This document shows positions 6,117 through 7,810 of a stretch of 7,810 bases of DNA, piece after piece. The notes beneath the pieces are model-generated. The model did not search any database. It saw only the letters and a program-made list of their open reading frames with translations, and had not been told where the DNA came from. Origin of the DNA: Methylomonas sp. Lineage in GTDB: Bacteria > Pseudomonadota > Gammaproteobacteria > Methylococcales > Methylomonadaceae. Each line of letters opens with the position of its first letter. The first letter of the stretch is position 1. The stretch is taken from assembly GCA_026989715.1 (NCBI GenBank), contig JALSIU010000349.1:1-7810 (forward strand), read 5' to 3'. Made by a program: the position numbers and the translations under genes.

Positions 6117-6146
6117 TTAAACTATGGCACACTACCTGCTTATAAT
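6117..6146 (+). promoter_or_regulatory. Putative promoter of nirB
   Basis: A perfect -10 TATAAT at 6141-6146, with TTAAAC at 6117-6122 as a poor -35 (18-base spacer, 3 of 6). Transcription would start near 6153, giving a leader of about 28 bases. A weak -35 is what one expects of an activator-dependent nitrite reductase promoter, but I found no good FNR palindrome (TTGAT-N4-ATCAA) near it. Confidence 0.5.
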
Positions 6147-6180
6147 CCTAAAATAAGTTTACGCATTAATTGAGGACAGC

Positions 6181-7810
6181 ATGAGCAAAAAACAGACGTT
6201 GGTTGTTATCGGTAATGGCATGGTAGGACACAATTTCCTTGAAGCCGTTGTTGCCAGTGATATTAAAGACAATTACGACTTAGTCACTTTCTGCGAGGAG
6301 GTACGACCGGCGTACGACCGCGTACATCTGACGGAATTCTTCTCAGGCAAAACAGCGGCCGACCTTTCTATGGTCAGCGATGGTTTCTTTGCAGACAATA
6401 ATATCCATATTCACTTAGGTGATAAAGCAGTCAAAATTGATACCGCCAATAAATTTGTGACCTCTGCAAAAGGCGTTAGCATTCATTATGATAAATTAGT
6501 CTTGGCCACCGGCTCTTATGCGTTTGTGCCGCCGGTACAAGGCCATGATCGTGAAAATTGCTTTGTGTATCGCACCATTGAAGATTTAGAGGCTCTGACG
6601 GCGGCGGCCAAAAATGCCAAAGTAGGTGCGGTGGTTGGCGGAGGGCTATTAGGCTTGGAAGCGGCCAAAGCATTGAAAGATTTAGACCTTAAAACCAATG
6701 TAATTCAGTTCTCGCCGCGCTTGATGTCGGCACAATTAGATGCCGGCGGTGCTCAAATGCTGGCGGATAAAATTGAAGCGTTGGGCATTAGCGTTTTAAC
6801 CAGTAAAAACACCCAAAAAATTGTCGATGGTAGTGAATGTAAGCATAAAATGCTGTTTGCCGATGGCACGGAACTAGAAACCGATATTATTTTATTTTCA
6901 GCCGGCATTCGCCCGCGCGATGAGATAGCACGCAATAGCGGCATTCAAGTCGGCTCACGCGGCGGTATAGTGATTGATGACCAGTGCAAAACTTCTGCCC
7001 CTGATGTGTATGCAATTGGCGAGTGTGCCGTTTGGAATGAACAAACTTATGGCTTAGTGGCTCCGGGCTACCAAATGGCACGCACCGTTGTTGCGAATTT
7101 AGCAGGCGAAGACGCGCGTTTTACAGGTGCTGATATGAGCACTAAGTTAAAATTAAATGGCGTTGATGTTGCTAGTATTGGAGACCCTCACGCCAACGCG
7201 CAAGATGCCTTAGTTTATACTTACCAAAATGGGGCGGATGAAATTTATAAACGCCTTGTGGTTAGTGCGGATAAAAGCAAATTATTAGGTGCGGTCTTAG
7301 TCGGCGATGCATCAGGTTATGGCACTTTACTGCAATATTACCTTAATGGCATTGATTTACCTGAGCACCCGGATAGCTTGATTTTACCGTCTCGTTCAGA
7401 TGAGTCTGTGGGCTTAGGCCCTGATGCTTTGCCTGATAATGCACAAATTTGTTCCTGTTTTGATGTCACCAAAGGGCAAATCTGCTCAGCCATCGAAAAT
7501 GGTTGCCACACTTTACCGGCATTAAAAGATGCCACTAAAGCGGCTTCAGGCTGTGGCGGTTGTAAGGCACTCTTAAAATCGGTATTAGATTGTGAATTGG
7601 AAAAATCAGGTTTTGAAGTCAATACTGACCTGTGTGAGCATTTTGCTTATACGCGCCAAGATTTATATAACTTGGTTATGGTAGGCGAAATTAAAACATT
7701 TGATGATCTATTAGAGCAACACGGCACAGGTCTTGGTTGTGAAGTCTGCCGACAAGCGGTCGGCTCTATTATGGCCTCTTACTGGAATGATTATATCCTT
7801 AGCAAAGACC
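6181..7810 (+). CDS. nirB: NADH-dependent nitrite reductase large subunit NirB, 5' part
   Basis: Open from the ATG at 6181 to the window edge: 543 codons without a stop, about two-thirds of the usual 800-850 residues. The product reduces nitrite to ammonia in the cytoplasm with NADH, together with the small subunit NirD. Visible in order: FAD-binding GNGMVG (11-16), CEEVRPAYDRVHL (38-50), ATGSY (109-113), NADH-binding VVGGGLLGLE (151-160) and FSAGIRPRD (239-247), the FAD-contacting APDVYAIGE (273-281), then a BFD-like [2Fe-2S] domain with Cys424, Cys426, Cys458 and Cys461 (ICSCFDVTKG; SGCGGC), and a second cysteine region (Cys485, Cys520, Cys523). The siroheme/[4Fe-4S] C-terminal domain lies beyond the window. 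Similarity to E. coli NirB is extensive throughout. GAGGA at 6172-6176 is the ribosome site. Its cofactor is made by CysG, encoded 4.3 kb to the left. Confidence 0.97.
   Translation, partial: MSKKQTLVVIGNGMVGHNFLEAVVASDIKDNYDLVTFCEEVRPAYDRVHLTEFFSGKTAADLSMVSDGFFADNNIHIHLGDKAVKIDTANKFVTSAKGVSIHYDKLVLATGSYAFVPPVQGHDRENCFVYRTIEDLEALTAAAKNAKVGAVVGGGLLGLEAAKALKDLDLKTNVIQFSPRLMSAQLDAGGAQMLADKIEALGISVLTSKNTQKIVDGSECKHKMLFADGTELETDIILFSAGIRPRDEIARNSGIQVGSRGGIVIDDQCKTSAPDVYAIGECAVWNEQTYGLVAPGYQMARTVVANLAGEDARFTGADMSTKLKLNGVDVASIGDPHANAQDALVYTYQNGADEIYKRLVVSADKSKLLGAVLVGDASGYGTLLQYYLNGIDLPEHPDSLILPSRSDESVGLGPDALPDNAQICSCFDVTKGQICSAIENGCHTLPALKDATKAASGCGGCKALLKSVLDCELEKSGFEVNTDLCEHFAYTRQDLYNLVMVGEIKTFDDLLEQHGTGLGCEVCRQAVGSIMASYWNDYILSKD

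Noticed and set aside
6476..7622. Several minus-strand open frames of 60-94 codons
   Set aside because: All lie inside nirB, whose reading frame is secured by strong similarity over 543 residues.

Overview
This is an ordinary-looking chromosomal stretch from an AT-leaning gammaproteobacterium. The evidence is a full-length fused CysG siroheme synthase and a NirB that can be aligned from memory with the E. coli proteins over long stretches, a tRNA-Phe of enterobacterial type with encoded CCA, and sigma70-type promoters. A sulfur-oxidising or other metabolically versatile lineage is plausible (TusA-like protein, siroheme synthesis, likely tungstate uptake, periplasmic cytochrome c), but the genus cannot be fixed from the sequence alone. 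I see no insertion sequence, phage gene, integron or CRISPR array.

Layout, left to right. The window opens in the last 49 codons of an ABC-transporter permease resembling TupB (tungstate). It converges, with a 4-base gap, on a small TusA-family sulfur-carrier gene on the minus strand. That gene diverges from cysG, and the two putative promoters share one -10 region. cysG is followed 10 bases later by a lipoprotein whose body is a predicted seven-bladed WD40 propeller. A separate promoter then drives a small secreted monoheme cytochrome c, closed by a 17-bp bidirectional terminator. On the minus strand follow an unrecognised protein with two membrane segments and a coiled-coil-like middle, then argG (argininosuccinate synthase) with its own promoter and terminator. 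Next on the plus strand comes a self-contained tRNA-Phe unit (promoter, tRNA, terminator). After a 264-base regulatory gap the 5' two-thirds of nirB (NADH-nitrite reductase large subunit) runs off the right edge.

Functional links: CysG makes siroheme, the cofactor of the C-terminal domain of NirB, which lies beyond the window. Both genes carry the same CTTAAAC-N18-TATAAT arrangement upstream. TusA-like proteins and siroheme also meet in sulfur metabolism (sulfite reductases, Dsr), so the tusA/cysG divergent pair may serve sulfur as well as nitrogen. argG and tRNA-Phe are housekeeping genes with no visible connection to their neighbours.

No clearly new multi-gene system is visible. The points most worth a second look are the overlapping tusA/cysG promoters, the cysG-linked WD40 lipoprotein with an inner-membrane-type +2 Asp, the A-C mismatch in the T stem of the tRNA, and the direct repeats upstream of nirB.
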